Assembly (NCBI GenBank): GCA_947594835.1
Contig: CANQEH010000004.1
Coordinates: 62,001-126,000, forward strand
DNA: 64,000 nt
Direction: 5' to 3'
Origin: an uncultured Acetatifactor sp.
Lineage (GTDB): Bacteria > Bacillota > Clostridia > Lachnospirales > Lachnospiraceae
Shown in pieces: positions 1 to 9,182 of the stretch. A program made the translations under genes and the position numbers. Positions within the stretch are counted from its first letter, which is position 1. Each line of letters starts with the position of its first letter. The notes under the pieces are model-generated. The model was given only the letters and a program-made list of their open reading frames with translations, ran no database searches and was not told the origin of the DNA.

Positions 1-3000
1 GAAAGCCGTTGCAGATTCCCAGCGCCAGGCCGTCCCGCTGATACAGCAGCCGCATGACGGCCTCCTTGAGCCTTTCATTGCGGAATGCCGTGGCGAAAAA
101 TTTAGCGCTTCCGTCCGGCTCGTCCCCCGCGGAAAAGCCGCCGGGGAACATGAGGATCTGCGCCCTGTCGATGGCCTCCCCAAAGGCTTCCACCGACTGG
201 CGGATATCCGCCGGGCTTAAGTTCCGGAACACCTTGATCTCAACGTCTGCGCCCGCCCGTTCAAAGGCCCTGGCGCTGTCTTCCTCGCAGTTTGTGCCCG
301 GAAATACGGGGATGAACACCCTGGGCTTTGCCACCTTCTGACGGCAGACATAAACCTGTTCCGCCCGGTAGCACTGGGGCGAAAGCGGAGTTTCGTCCGT
401 TCCAGCCTTCGTGGGAAACACCTTTTCCAGCGTGCCCGTCCATGCCTCCAGCGCTTCCTCCATGGAAATCTCCACGTCGCCGTAGGCAAATACCGGCCGC
501 TCCGTCACCCTGCCGATCAGCGTGTATTCCAGACCCAGCTCATCCAGAAGGGCAAGCTTTTCCTCCGATATCTCCACTAAGAGGCTTCCCAGGGCATTCC
601 CGAACAGCTGGCTGCGCGTCACCTGCTCTTCCACCGTCACGCCCAGCCTGTTGCCGAAGGCCATCTTGGGGATGGCCGCCGCAGCGCCTTTGGCATCCAG
701 GGCATAGGCGGAGAGGATATGGCCCTCCGATACCAGCTTGTGGATGGCTCCATAGAGCTCTGCCGCCGCATGGTACATGGGAAGGTCAAATTCATCCTTT
801 TCAATCTCAAAGCAGACCAGCCTGCTTCCCGGTTTTTTGAGTTCCGGCGTCACGATATCGCCCTGCTTTGCCACATCCACTGCAAAGGACACCAGGGTGG
901 GCGGCACGTCGATCTCCTGGAAGGTGCCGGACATACTGTCCTTGCCGCCGATGGAGGGAAGTCCAAACCCGACCTGGGCGTCGTAGGCGCCAAGCAGCGC
1001 CGCAAAGGGCTGGCTCCAGCGCTCCGGGGCCCCGGTCATCCGCCGGAAATACTCCTGGAAGGTAAATCGGATCTTTGCCGCGTCACCGCCGCTTGCCACG
1101 ATCTTTGCCATGGATTCCACCACGGCGTACACTGCGCCGTGATAAGGGCTCCAGGAGGACAGATAAGGGTCAAACCCGTAGCTCATCATGGTGACCGTAT
1201 CGGTCTTTCCCTTGAGGACGGGCAGTTTTGCCACCATCGCCTGGGCTTCCGTCAGCTGATATCTGCCGCCGTAGGGCATCAGGACACTGCCTGCCCCGAT
1301 GGAAGAGTCAAACATCTCCACTAAGCCCTTCTGGGAGCAGACGTTTAAGTCGCCCAGCAGGGCAAGCCACGCCCCTTTGACATCCCCGGCCTCCAGCTTT
1401 TCGCCCACCGCGGGCACGGCCCATTTTTCAAAATAATTTTCCTCCCTGTCAGGGATTTCCACCTTGACGGCAGTCTCCTGATGGGCGCCGTTTGTGTTTA
1501 GGAAAGACCTGGCCAGATCCACGATCTTTTTGCCCCGCCAGGTGAGCACCAGCCGGGGGTCTTCTGTGACCTCAGCCACCGGCACCGCCTCCAGGTTCTC
1601 CTCTGCGGCATAGCCCAGGAACTGCTCCACGTCCTTGGGCGACACCACCACGGCCATCCGCTCCTGGGACTCGGAGATGGCCAGCTCCGTGCCGTCTAAG
1701 CCCGCATACTTTTTGGGCACCTTGTCCAGATCCACTGTCAGGCCGTCAGCCAGTTCCCCAATGGCCACAGACACGCCGCCTGCGCCGAAATCATTGCACT
1801 TTTTGATGAGCCTGCTCACCTCCGGACGGCGGAACAGCCTCTGGATCTTTCTCTCTGTGGGAGCGTTGCCCTTCTGCACTTCCGCGCCGCAGGTCTCGAT
1901 GGACTGCTCCGTGTGCACCTTGGAGGAGCCGGTTGCGCCGCCGCAGCCGTCCCGCCCGGTTCTTCCCCCCAGCAGGATGATGACGTCTCCCGGATCCGAG
2001 GTGCCCCGCACCACGTTCTCCCGGGGCGCCGCGCCCATCACTGCGCCGATTTCCATCCGCTTGGCCACATAATCCGGGTGATAGAGCTCTTTGACAAACC
2101 CTGTTGCCAGGCCGATCTGGTTCCCATAGGAGGAATAGCCTGCCGCAGCGCCCCGCACCAGCTTTTTCTGGGGCAGCTTCCCCTTTAACGTCTCCGATAC
2201 GGGTACGGTGGGATCCGCCGCGCCGGTGATCCGCATGGCCTGGTACACATATCCCCTGCCGGAGAGGGGATCCCGGATGGCCCCGCCCAGACAGGTAGCA
2301 GCCCCGCCGAAGGGCTCGATCTCCGTGGGGTGGTTGTGGGTCTCGTTCTTAAAGAACACAAGCCACTCCTGCGTCTCTCTGTGATCGCCGTAATCCATCT
2401 CCACGGGCACCACCACGGAGCAGGCGTTGATCTCGTCCGACTCCTCCATATCCTGCAGTTTCCCGTCTTTTTTCAGTTTGCGCATGGCCATCAGCGCCAG
2501 ATCCATCAGGCAGACATACTTGTCCTTCCTCTCCCCGTAGATCTCCTCCCTGGTGTCCAGATAGCTCTGGTAGGTGATCTCCAGCGGGGTGCGGTAATAC
2601 CCCTCCCCGAATTCCACCCGGGCAAGCTCCGTGGAAAAGGTGGTATGGCGGCAGTGGTCGGACCAGTAGGTGTCCAGCACCCTGATCTCCGTCACGGAAG
2701 GGTCACGCTTTTCTTCCTCCCGGAAATATTTCTGGATGTGCAGAAAGTCCTGATAGGTCATGGCCAGGGAGAGGGAGTCGTAAAGCTCTTTTAACGCGCT
2801 CTCCTCCATCCGGGCAAAGCCCTCAAACACAGGGATGTCCGCCGGCTCCTCAAACTGCGCGATCAGCGTCTTTGGCTTTTCCATCCCGGTTTCCCTGGAG
2901 TCCACAGGGTTGATGCAGTAAGCCTTCACCCGTTCAAAATCGTCCTGGGACAGATCCCCCTGGATCAGATAGGTCACCGCCGTGCAGATCACAGGGGTTT

Positions 3001-3328
3001 CGTTCTCGTCCAGAAACTGTACGCACTGGACGGCCGAGTCGGCCCTCTGGTCAAACTGGCCGGGCAGATACTCCACAGAGAACACCCAGGCGTCCTCCGG
3101 GATGGGAATGGTCTCCCGGTAGAGCACGTCTACCGGCGGCTCTGAGAACACACACTCACAGGCCCGCTCAAACACCTGCTTGGACAAATTCTCCACATCG
3201 TAGCGGATGAACACGCGCACGCGCTCCGCCTTCACGCCCACATAGCTCTTTAACTCCTCCAGCAGTTCCTTTGCCTTCACTGCGTAAGGCTCTTTTTTTT
3301 CTACATAAATCCGTCTAACGTTTCCCAT
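1..3328 (-). CDS. purL: Phosphoribosylformylglycinamidine synthase, single-chain (3' end outside window)
   Basis: This enzyme converts FGAR, ATP and glutamine to FGAM in step four of purine synthesis. About 1109 residues are visible and the frame is still open at base 1; single-chain relatives are about 1240-1300 residues, so roughly the last 140 are missing. I translated the frame by eye. The synthetase core shows KNETHNHPTE and GGRTGRDGCGGATGSS. The C-terminal glutaminase shows FPGTNCEED, FPGGFSAGDEPDGS and the nucleophile motif GICNGF right at the edge; the catalytic His/Glu would lie outside. The ATG at 3328 fits the family N-terminus. It lies 38 bp after a TetR gene, with no obvious promoter between, and about 16 kb from purEMND on the same strand. 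Confidence 0.95.
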   Translation of the reverse strand, partial: MGNVRRIYVEKKEPYAVKAKELLEELKSYVGVKAERVRVFIRYDVENLSKQVFERACECVFSEPPVDVLYRETIPIPEDAWVFSVEYLPGQFDQRADSAVQCVQFLDENETPVICTAVTYLIQGDLSQDDFERVKAYCINPVDSRETGMEKPKTLIAQFEEPADIPVFEGFARMEESALKELYDSLSLAMTYQDFLHIQKYFREEEKRDPSVTEIRVLDTYWSDHCRHTTFSTELARVEFGEGYYRTPLEITYQSYLDTREEIYGERKDKYVCLMDLALMAMRKLKKDGKLQDMEESDEINACSVVVPVEMDYGDHRETQEWLVFFKNETHNHPTEIEPFGGAATCLGGAIRDPLSGRGYVYQAMRITGAADPTVPVSETLKGKLPQKKLVRGAAAGYSSYGNQIGLATGFVKELYHPDYVAKRMEIGAVMGAAPRENVVRGTSDPGDVIILLGGRTGRDGCGGATGSSKVHTEQSIETCGAEVQKGNAPTERKIQRLFRRPEVSRLIKKCNDFGAGGVSVAIGELADGLTVDLDKVPKKYAGLDGTELAISESQERMAVVVSPKDVEQFLGYAAEENLEAVPVAEVTEDPRLVLTWRGKKIVDLARSFLNTNGAHQETAVKVEIPDREENYFEKWAVPAVGEKLEAGDVKGAWLALLGDLNVCSQKGLVEMFDSSIGAGSVLMPYGGRYQLTEAQAMVAKLPVLKGKTDTVTMMSYGFDPYLSSWSPYHGAVYAVVESMAKIVASGGDAAKIRFTFQEYFRRMTGAPERWSQPFAALLGAYDAQVGFGLPSIGGKDSMSGTFQEIDVPPTLVSFAVDVAKQGDIVTPELKKPGSRLVCFEIEKDEFDLPMYHAAAELYGAIHKLVSEGHILSAYALDAKGAAAAIPKMAFGNRLGVTVEEQVTRSQLFGNALGSLLVEISEEKLALLDELGLEYTLIGRVTERPVFAYGDVEISMEEALEAWTGTLEKVFPTKAGTDETPLSPQCYRAEQVYVCRQKVAKPRVFIPVFPGTNCEEDSARAFERAGADVEIKVFRNLSPADIRQSVEAFGEAIDRAQILMFPGGFSAGDEPDGSAKFFATAFRNERLKEAVMRLLYQRDGLALGICNGF

Positions 3329-3366
3329 GCCGCTCCTTTTCCCGATCCGCGCCCTCTGCGCTTCCG

Positions 3367-3951
3367 TCAGCCTTCCACTCCCAGGGACTTTAAAATGTAC
3401 ATGATCTCCCGGTCTACCGCATCCGCCGTGATCCCGATGGTCTGGGCGGAAATTTTTAAGCCCTCCACCACAAACATGATATTGCGGGCCGTCCCGGCGC
3501 AGTCCTCACAGTAAAATTCCCCGTTTTCCACACCGGCCTCAATGAGTTTTTCGATGATCTTTACCGCGGAGTCAAACTGTTTTTTCAGCACGTTGTCCCG
3601 CTTGGAAGGCTGGTTTTCAAAATAATACTCATAGATTGCCTGGGTCAGGGTATCCTTCTTGCGCAAAAGCTCCTTTTTCTGCTCCTGAAGGAAGAGCACC
3701 AGGATATCCGCCGCCGTAGCGTCCTCGGTAATGCTGTCGGAAAAGACGTCGTCCGCCTCCTCGCTCTCCAGCTTCATCACCTCCGCAAAGATCTGGCTGG
3801 TACTGTCAAAGTACAGGTAGAGTCCGCCCCTGCTGATCTCACAGGCCTCCACGATATCCTTCATGGTGACTTTCTTAAAGCCCTTCTCCACAAATACCTT
3901 TCTGGCCGTCTCCAGAATGAACTTCCTCTTTTGTACAGATTTTTCTCCCAT
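3367..3951 (-). CDS. TetR/AcrR family transcriptional regulator
   Basis: A 194-residue TetR-type repressor. The N-terminal helix-turn-helix (residues about 9-55) contains ILETARKVFVEKGFKKVTM followed by DIVEACEISRGGLYLYF, a classic TetR pattern. The remaining helical part is the ligand and dimer domain, with no recognisable ligand signature. The ATG at 3951 follows a purine-rich GGAAAAGGAAAAGC. It sits between an unknown gene (48 bp upstream) and purL (38 bp downstream), all on the minus strand, so the three may be one transcript. That would place purL under a TetR protein, which is unusual. Function beyond DNA binding is inference. Confidence 0.85.
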   Translation of the reverse strand: MGEKSVQKRKFILETARKVFVEKGFKKVTMKDIVEACEISRGGLYLYFDSTSQIFAEVMKLESEEADDVFSDSITEDATAADILVLFLQEQKKELLRKKDTLTQAIYEYYFENQPSKRDNVLKKQFDSAVKIIEKLIEAGVENGEFYCEDCAGTARNIMFVVEGLKISAQTIGITADAVDREIMYILKSLGVEG

Positions 3952-3999
3952 GCTTTTCCTTTTCCTTCCGCTTTACAGCAGCTGCCCTCCGCTTTCCGC

Positions 4000-4467
4000 T
4001 CAACCAATCTCCAGGGGCTTGTCCCAATATTCGATGATCTTCTGCATCTGTTTTAACACCAGATAAAAAATGTTTTCCTGCACAGCCTGGCTCCAGAGCG
4101 TCCCCCGGGTTCTGCCGCCCAGCGCATACCTGGAGAGGATCCCCGTTAAGATCCCCCAGTCCTTTAACTCAGCGGAAGCGATCAGCCTTCTCTCGTCGTC
4201 ATGGGTCTTGATGTGATTGCGGGTATATACATATTGATAATTGCGATCCATCAGGGGAGATTGGGAAACCTCCCTGACAAAACGCATCAGAACAGGATCA
4301 TACACTGGGAAGCGCATGGTGTTTTCAGAGGCCTGCTCCCCCTCGTAGAGGGTGCTGCCTGTCTGGCCCATGTTCTTTTCCAGCCAGGGCAGATACTGCA
4401 GAAAAGGGACTACTGCGTTTTTATACTCTAAAAGCAGCTGCTGACGGTCCTGTACATTCTGTTCCAT
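4000..4467 (-). CDS. Hypothetical protein, about 155 aa
   Basis: Soluble, mainly helical protein with no family I recognise. It contains many aromatic and charged residues and no signal peptide or membrane segment. I prefer the ATG at 4467 (MEQNVQDRQQ...) over the more upstream ATG at 4512, because codons between them look unlike the rest and an AGGAG-like stretch precedes 4467, although its spacing is long. It is first in a possible operon with the TetR gene and purL. The divergent region up to 4663 is AT-rich and should hold promoters for this gene and for the plus-strand CNBD gene, but no hexamer pair is convincing. Confidence 0.6.
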   Translation of the reverse strand: MEQNVQDRQQLLLEYKNAVVPFLQYLPWLEKNMGQTGSTLYEGEQASENTMRFPVYDPVLMRFVREVSQSPLMDRNYQYVYTRNHIKTHDDERRLIASAELKDWGILTGILSRYALGGRTRGTLWSQAVQENIFYLVLKQMQKIIEYWDKPLEIG

Positions 4468-4663
4468 GACGCCCTCACACTCCTGTTTCCGATTGATTTC
4501 CAAAACTGACACATATGTATTTTTATTTTATCACAAATTTAATAAAAGTACAGTAGAAAATTGCAGATACTTTGTTGTATACTATTGTATGACGCATGGA
4601 TCAGGCATGGATACGCATCCGTCAAAGATACACATTTGATTTCTGGGAAGGAAGTAAAAAGAC

Positions 4664-6949
4664 ATGGCAGGAACCACACTTGCAAAGGACAAAGTCATCT
4701 ATCAGGCCGGGCAGCCCATGACGGCGCTGCACCTGATCGCCAAAGGTTGTGTTCAGGTACAATACCCCGGCGGCACCTATCAATTGAAGAAAGGGGATGT
4801 GATCGGTATCTGCGAGATCTGTTCCGAGGTACATTTCCTGGGATACACCGTCACAGAGGAAGCCAATGTGCTGACTTACCCGGTCAACAACATGGAGTCC
4901 CTGGACGACCTGCTCCAGAAGCACCCGGACGTGGCCAGGTTCTTCCTCCTGTCCCTGTACCGCCAGATCAATACCCTGCTGGGACAGAGCTCCATCTCGG
5001 AGATGCGCTGCGCCAGCCTGCACAAGGTTCTGACGGAGGACTATCAGACGTACACCGCCCTCTGCAGCCGTTATCGGACTGCGCCCAGATCCCTGGAAGG
5101 GCTGTTGGATCTGGCCGCCTACATCGTCAACGAAGACCCTGACCTCTGGCTCAACAGCTACTATATTGGCCTGCAGAATGTGTACTCCAAGGAATATGCA
5201 AAAGGGCTGATTATGGAACCCGGTATCTCCCTGGGAATGGTGCGCAAGGGAAGCCTGGACTTCCGCAAGACGTACACCGTCTTAGAGGAACAGTACAACT
5301 ACTGCAGCCAGATCCTGCAATACTATTTCAACGGCAATGCAAACGACCTGTTTGACTTTTACACCTCCCTTTACGCCCAGCTGGGCGCGGGCTGCGAGGA
5401 TGCAGACACAATTGTCGCCTCCATCCAGCGGATGATCGAGCTCTACGAGGCCTTCCCCACCCTCTCGGTTCCCCAGATGGAACAGCGCATCGAAGCATTT
5501 CGTTCAAAGCTGAATGCGGCGTCCAGACCCTCCGACGCCGACACACAGGAGGGTCACTCCCTGGAGACCGAGATCTACGGGGAACTGGCGGGCAGCCTAA
5601 ATACCATCTTAAATTTTGCCGGGGACGCCTTCGCACCGGCGGACGCATTCCGCCAGCACGTCATCGCCTATAAATCCATGGAAGACAAAGGGGCTATGGA
5701 CGACGTGAGCAGCCGTCTGCGCAAAAACCTGACCGCAGAATTCAACGACCTGTATGCCGCTGTGTTCGAGCGTTCCCTCACATCCTCCTATCTGCCCATT
5801 CCGGTCAAGATGTTCCTGTACTTCGGCTATGTGGACGAGGAGCTGGCCGGGCAGGCACATTGCGCCACCCTCTACAACCTGACCTTCGGCATGGAAGACC
5901 AGAGCAAATTCGGGGTATACACGTTCTATCACTGGCTGTTAGCCATCTACAACGGCGATAAGTCCCCCAGCCGCAACGAGTTCGACGAGGACTTTTTCGA
6001 TTACCTGCACAAGCAGAAGGCCCAGGGCAACCTCACCGCCTCCCAGGTGCAGTCCATGGAAAACGATCCCATGAGCCGGGTAAACTACGAGCTGCAGAAT
6101 ATGTTCCCCTCCGTCAACAAGGTGACCTTCGGGCGCATCAGCACCTTCTGTCCCCTGTTTACGGCGGAGAATGTGCTGAAGGATCTCAAGAGTTCCTATG
6201 TCACCGTCACACAGATCAACAAGGCCTTCGAGACCATCCGCCGGGTGGACTACTCCGCTTTCTACCGGGAGAGCTTAGATTACGATCACATGGATCTGAT
6301 GGGCAAGGAAAGCATCCATCTGGAATTTCTGCCCGACGTGATCCTGGCCCCCAACGTGGGCATCCGCGGCGTCATGTGGCAGGAGATCGAGGGCAAGAAG
6401 CGCAACAGCCCGGGCCGGATGGCGTTTTCCATCTTCCATATGGAAGACATCAATACATCCATCGTCCGGCTGGCCGGGGAGTTCCGCTGGGAGATGTGCA
6501 AGCGCGTCCAGGGCAGCCGCTGGAACGACGTGTCCGAGCGCTCCCTGACCAGCGAGTACTTCGACTACGTCCAGTTCTACCGCAAGAACAACGAGCTCAG
6601 CGCAGAGGCCAAGGAGCGCGTGCGCAACAGCTTACAGCGCTCCAAGAACAGCTTCAAGGAAATGTTCGTGCGGGATTACATCATCTGGATCCTCTTCGAG
6701 GGCAACAACTCGCCCAGGCTCAACAAGGTGGCCCGGCGGATTTTGTTCTTATACTGCCCTTTCCCCGCCGCCCTGCGGGCCGGGATCAGCCAGAACCCGA
6801 TCTACTCCGAACTTCTGGAGCGGTATAAGATCTTAGCCGGACAGCGTGTGCGCCATCTGGAAGTGCTGGCGCAGAAGATCCGCAATACCGGGGCGGAGGT
6901 GCCCGAGACCCTAACGCGGGAGATCCTCTTTGCCCAGGGCAAAGTATAA
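4664..6949 (+). CDS. Large protein with N-terminal cyclic-nucleotide-binding-like domain
   Basis: 761 residues. Residues about 1-125 have the Crp/CNBD beta-roll pattern (VIYQAGQPMTALHLIAKG, then YQLKKGDVIGICEI), but the phosphate-binding cassette with its conserved GE...RSA motif is not recognisable, so canonical cAMP binding is doubtful. No DNA-binding helix-turn-helix follows. The remaining 630 residues are a soluble, mostly helical region of unknown function without motifs I can name. The ATG at 4664 follows GGAAGGAAG. It is one of few plus-strand genes here, transcribed alone and ended by a strong hairpin terminator at 7008. Comparable long CNBD proteins occur in Lachnospiraceae as uncharacterised proteins (from memory, not searched). 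Confidence 0.75.
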   Translation: MAGTTLAKDKVIYQAGQPMTALHLIAKGCVQVQYPGGTYQLKKGDVIGICEICSEVHFLGYTVTEEANVLTYPVNNMESLDDLLQKHPDVARFFLLSLYRQINTLLGQSSISEMRCASLHKVLTEDYQTYTALCSRYRTAPRSLEGLLDLAAYIVNEDPDLWLNSYYIGLQNVYSKEYAKGLIMEPGISLGMVRKGSLDFRKTYTVLEEQYNYCSQILQYYFNGNANDLFDFYTSLYAQLGAGCEDADTIVASIQRMIELYEAFPTLSVPQMEQRIEAFRSKLNAASRPSDADTQEGHSLETEIYGELAGSLNTILNFAGDAFAPADAFRQHVIAYKSMEDKGAMDDVSSRLRKNLTAEFNDLYAAVFERSLTSSYLPIPVKMFLYFGYVDEELAGQAHCATLYNLTFGMEDQSKFGVYTFYHWLLAIYNGDKSPSRNEFDEDFFDYLHKQKAQGNLTASQVQSMENDPMSRVNYELQNMFPSVNKVTFGRISTFCPLFTAENVLKDLKSSYVTVTQINKAFETIRRVDYSAFYRESLDYDHMDLMGKESIHLEFLPDVILAPNVGIRGVMWQEIEGKKRNSPGRMAFSIFHMEDINTSIVRLAGEFRWEMCKRVQGSRWNDVSERSLTSEYFDYVQFYRKNNELSAEAKERVRNSLQRSKNSFKEMFVRDYIIWILFEGNNSPRLNKVARRILFLYCPFPAALRAGISQNPIYSELLERYKILAGQRVRHLEVLAQKIRNTGAEVPETLTREILFAQGKV

Positions 6950-7007
6950 GGCAAGGCAGACTGAAACCCTTCCGTCAGGGAAGCCAGAAACGGTTTCCCT
7001 GACGAGC

Positions 7008-7053
7008 AAAAAAAGACCTGAAACGCTGGAATCCAGCTTTTCAGGTCTTTTTG
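7008..7053. terminator. Bidirectional intrinsic terminator between the CNBD gene and tRNA-Trp
   Basis: An A-tract leads into AAAGACCTGAAA, a short inner stem GCTGGATTCCAGC-like, then TTTTCAGGTCTTTTT. It works on the plus strand for the CNBD gene and on the minus strand just after tRNA-Trp. A second perfect hairpin (CGTCAGGGAA with TTCCCTGACG, 6973-7003) lies just upstream but lacks a T-tract. Confidence 0.8.
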
Positions 7054-7058
7054 TCAAG

Positions 7059-7129
7059 CAGGGGAAGAGAGGCTCGAACTCCCGTTTACGGTTTTGGAGA
7101 CCGCCGCACTACCACTGTACTATTCCCCT
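7059..7129 (-). tRNA. tRNA-Trp (anticodon CCA)
   Basis: 71-nt cloverleaf on the minus strand. The acceptor stem AGGGGAA pairs with TTCCCCT with discriminator G. The anticodon loop CTCCAAA sits between GCGGT and ACCGT, and the T-loop is GGTTCGA-like (GAGTTCGAGCC). The 3' CCA is not encoded. A good promoter lies upstream at 7157-7186. Confidence 0.95.
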
Positions 7130-7156
7130 GTGCCTGTGTCATCACCGACGAAAGAC

Positions 7157-7186
7157 ATTATATCACAGAGCCATAGAAGTGTGCAA
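7157..7186 (-). promoter_or_regulatory. Promoter of tRNA-Trp
   Basis: Minus-strand -35 TTGCAC (7181-7186), 18-bp spacer, -10 TATAAT (7157-7162), about 25 bp before the tRNA. It lies just past the 3' end of radA. Confidence 0.7.
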
Positions 7187-7220
7187 GGGATAATTTTATT
7201 TTTCTTTTCCATTTTTCTTC

Positions 7221-8606
7221 TCAAAATAATCTGTCTAAGACCTCCTGCACGGATTTCACGCCGATGATCTCGATGGAGCTGTTTTTCCGGCAATCCTGTT
7301 CGCACACAAAGGGCACCACACAGGTTTCAAACCCCAGCTTTTCCGCCTCCGCCACGCGCTGCCTGGCCTGGCTCACGCCGCGGACTTCGCCGCTTAAGCC
7401 CACCTCGCCAAAAACAGCAAGCTTCGGGCTGATGACCCGGTTTTTGAAGCTGGAGAGGATGGCCAGGACAATCCCTAAGTCCACCGCCGGTTCCTGTACC
7501 TTCAGGCCCCCTGTGATGTTGACATAGGCGTCGCAGGAGGCGAGCTGCATCCCGGAGCGCTTTTCCAAAACCGCCATCAGGAGGTTCACCCGGTTGAAAT
7601 CCGTGCCGGTGGCCTGTCTGCGGGGGATTCCAAAGCTTGTGTGGCAGACCAGCGCCTGGATCTCCACAAGCAGGGGCCTGGTTCCCTCCATGGTACAGGA
7701 CACCACCGACCCGCTGGCATTTTCCGGCCTGCCGCTCAGCATATATTCCGAGGCGCCCGGCACCTCCGCAAGCCCCTGCTCCCGCATCTCAAAGACGCCG
7801 ATCTCGTCGGTGGAGCCAAACCGGTTCTTCACTCCCCGCAGAATCCGGTAGGAGGCGTGCCTGTCGCCCTCAAAGTACAGCACCGCGTCCACCATATGCT
7901 CCAACACCCTGGGCCCGGCCACCGTCCCCTCCTTGGTCACATGGCCCACGATCAGCACGGATATGCCAAGTCCCTTTGCCAGCTTCAAAAGCACCCCCGT
8001 GGATTCCCGCACCTGGGACACGCTGCCGGGAGCCGCAGAGACGTTCTCATTGTACATGGTCTGGATGGAGTCGATGACCACCGCCTCCGGCTTTTGCCTG
8101 CGGATCACCTCTGCGACCGCCTCCAGGTCAGTCTCGCACAAAAGAAACATTTTCTCATTGAACGGGCCGATCCGATCCGCCCGCATCTTGATCTGGGCGG
8201 GGGACTCCTCCCCGGATATGTACAGCACCGTATGTCCCTCTGCGGAAAGGTTCCGGCACACCTGCAAAAGCAGGGTGGACTTGCCGATGCCCGGATCTCC
8301 CCCCACCAGGGTCAGGGAGCCCTGCACAATGCCGCCGCCCAGCACTCTGTCCAGTTCGCCCATGCCGGTGGAGATTCGGTTCTCCTTTCGGATTGCGATG
8401 TCGGACAGCACGCTGGGCTTTGCCTCCAGCCCTCTTGCCCCCCGGCCCTGCTGGGCCGTCCCAAGGCTTCCGTAAGGCGCCCTGCTGACCGCCTCCTCCA
8501 CAAAAGTATTCCACTCTCTGCAGCCGGGGCATTGTCCCATCCACTTGGCAGATTCCTGTCCGCAGTTTTGGCAGTAAAACACGGATGCCGTTTTCGCCTT
8601 AGCCAT
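7221..8606 (-). CDS. radA: DNA repair protein RadA
   Basis: RadA (Sms) is a RecA-like, hexameric branch-migration helicase used in recombinational repair and transformation. The 461-residue length is normal. The N-terminal zinc finger has CQNC and CPGC (residues about 12-29). The Walker A motif is GGDPGIGKST at about 103. The RadA-specific VKNRFGSTDEIG motif is at about 262, and a C-terminal Lon-protease-like domain runs from about 300 to the end. The ATG at 8606 follows GAGGAGATAT, a clear ribosome-binding site. It is followed by tRNA-Trp on the same strand and preceded by a small conserved gene. Confidence 0.97.
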   Translation of the reverse strand: MAKAKTASVFYCQNCGQESAKWMGQCPGCREWNTFVEEAVSRAPYGSLGTAQQGRGARGLEAKPSVLSDIAIRKENRISTGMGELDRVLGGGIVQGSLTLVGGDPGIGKSTLLLQVCRNLSAEGHTVLYISGEESPAQIKMRADRIGPFNEKMFLLCETDLEAVAEVIRRQKPEAVVIDSIQTMYNENVSAAPGSVSQVRESTGVLLKLAKGLGISVLIVGHVTKEGTVAGPRVLEHMVDAVLYFEGDRHASYRILRGVKNRFGSTDEIGVFEMREQGLAEVPGASEYMLSGRPENASGSVVSCTMEGTRPLLVEIQALVCHTSFGIPRRQATGTDFNRVNLLMAVLEKRSGMQLASCDAYVNITGGLKVQEPAVDLGIVLAILSSFKNRVISPKLAVFGEVGLSGEVRGVSQARQRVAEAEKLGFETCVVPFVCEQDCRKNSSIEIIGVKSVQEVLDRLF

Positions 8607-8626
8607 ATCTCCTCCTCAATGACAAC

Positions 8627-8647
8627 GCCGGGGACCTCGTCCCCGGC
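8627..8647. other. GC-rich perfect hairpin upstream of radA
   Basis: GCCGGGGAC, a 3-nt loop, then GTCCCCGGC: a very stable perfect stem between the small gene ending at 8686 and the radA start. On the plus strand it is followed by a short T-run (CGTTTT); on the minus strand it is not. It may act as a weak terminator or processing hairpin ahead of radA. Confidence 0.45.
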
Positions 8648-8685
8648 GCCGTTTTCCCGTCATGCCCTGTTTTCGCTGGCAGCTT

Positions 8686-9099
8686 TTATACCCGTTCCAC
8701 CTTCACAGAGACTTCTCCGGTAGCTTCCAGCTCCACGCCCACAGAGAGCTTTCCGCCCAGCCCGGTTTTCATGACACCCATGTCTTTTCCCCCCACAGAC
8801 ACCCGGTACTCCGTCTCCTCCTCCAGGCCGATGATGATCTGTGCATCCTCGTCCCCCGCTACGGTAAACTCCACGCCGCTTGCTTTCTCCCGGAAACCGA
8901 AAACGCTGGTGCCCGGCACAGACTCATAGAGGAACAGATCGTTCTTCTCCAGCTTGGTCATCTCCTGGAAGGTCTTTACCTTAAAAATGTCCCCCGCGTG
9001 TTCATAATTTTCCAGCTTGGCCTTCTGTTTTCTCTTGTGATCGCCAAAGCTGATGCTGCCGTCCGCCTCGGTGCGGAGCAGTTCTTCCACAACTGCCAT
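8686..9099 (-). CDS. Conserved small beta-rich protein, function unknown
   Basis: 137 residues from the ATG at 9099, which has AGGAGG at ideal spacing; an open frame extends upstream to 9186 but lacks such a site and includes the promoter. The sequence is soluble and beta-rich, with repeated glycine/valine strands in the C-terminal half (IIIGLEEETEYRVSVGGKD, then LSVGVELEATGEVSVKV). Similar proteins in Lachnospiraceae are sometimes labelled 'endosialidase' by automatic pipelines (from memory). Nothing in the sequence supports that activity, so I leave the function open. A clear promoter lies at 9151-9179. Confidence 0.75.
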   Translation of the reverse strand: MAVVEELLRTEADGSISFGDHKRKQKAKLENYEHAGDIFKVKTFQEMTKLEKNDLFLYESVPGTSVFGFREKASGVEFTVAGDEDAQIIIGLEEETEYRVSVGGKDMGVMKTGLGGKLSVGVELEATGEVSVKVERV

Positions 9100-9150
9100 G
9101 TGTCCATCCTCCTGTTTGTTGTGCGCCAAAACTCCTCTGCCGCTTTTTTT

Positions 9151-9179
9151 ATTATAACAGTTTCCCGCCTGTTCCGCAA
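9151..9179 (-). promoter_or_regulatory. Promoter of the small gene at 8686-9099
   Basis: -35 TTGCGG (9174-9179), 17-bp spacer, -10 TATAAT (9151-9156), about 52 bp before the preferred start. It overlaps the frame extension, which supports the downstream ATG. Confidence 0.7.
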
Positions 9180-9182
9180 GGG

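Noticed and set aside
7641-8723. Long plus-strand frame of 360 codons opposite radA
   Set aside because: High-GC shadow of radA; His/Leu/Gly-rich composition without domain pattern.
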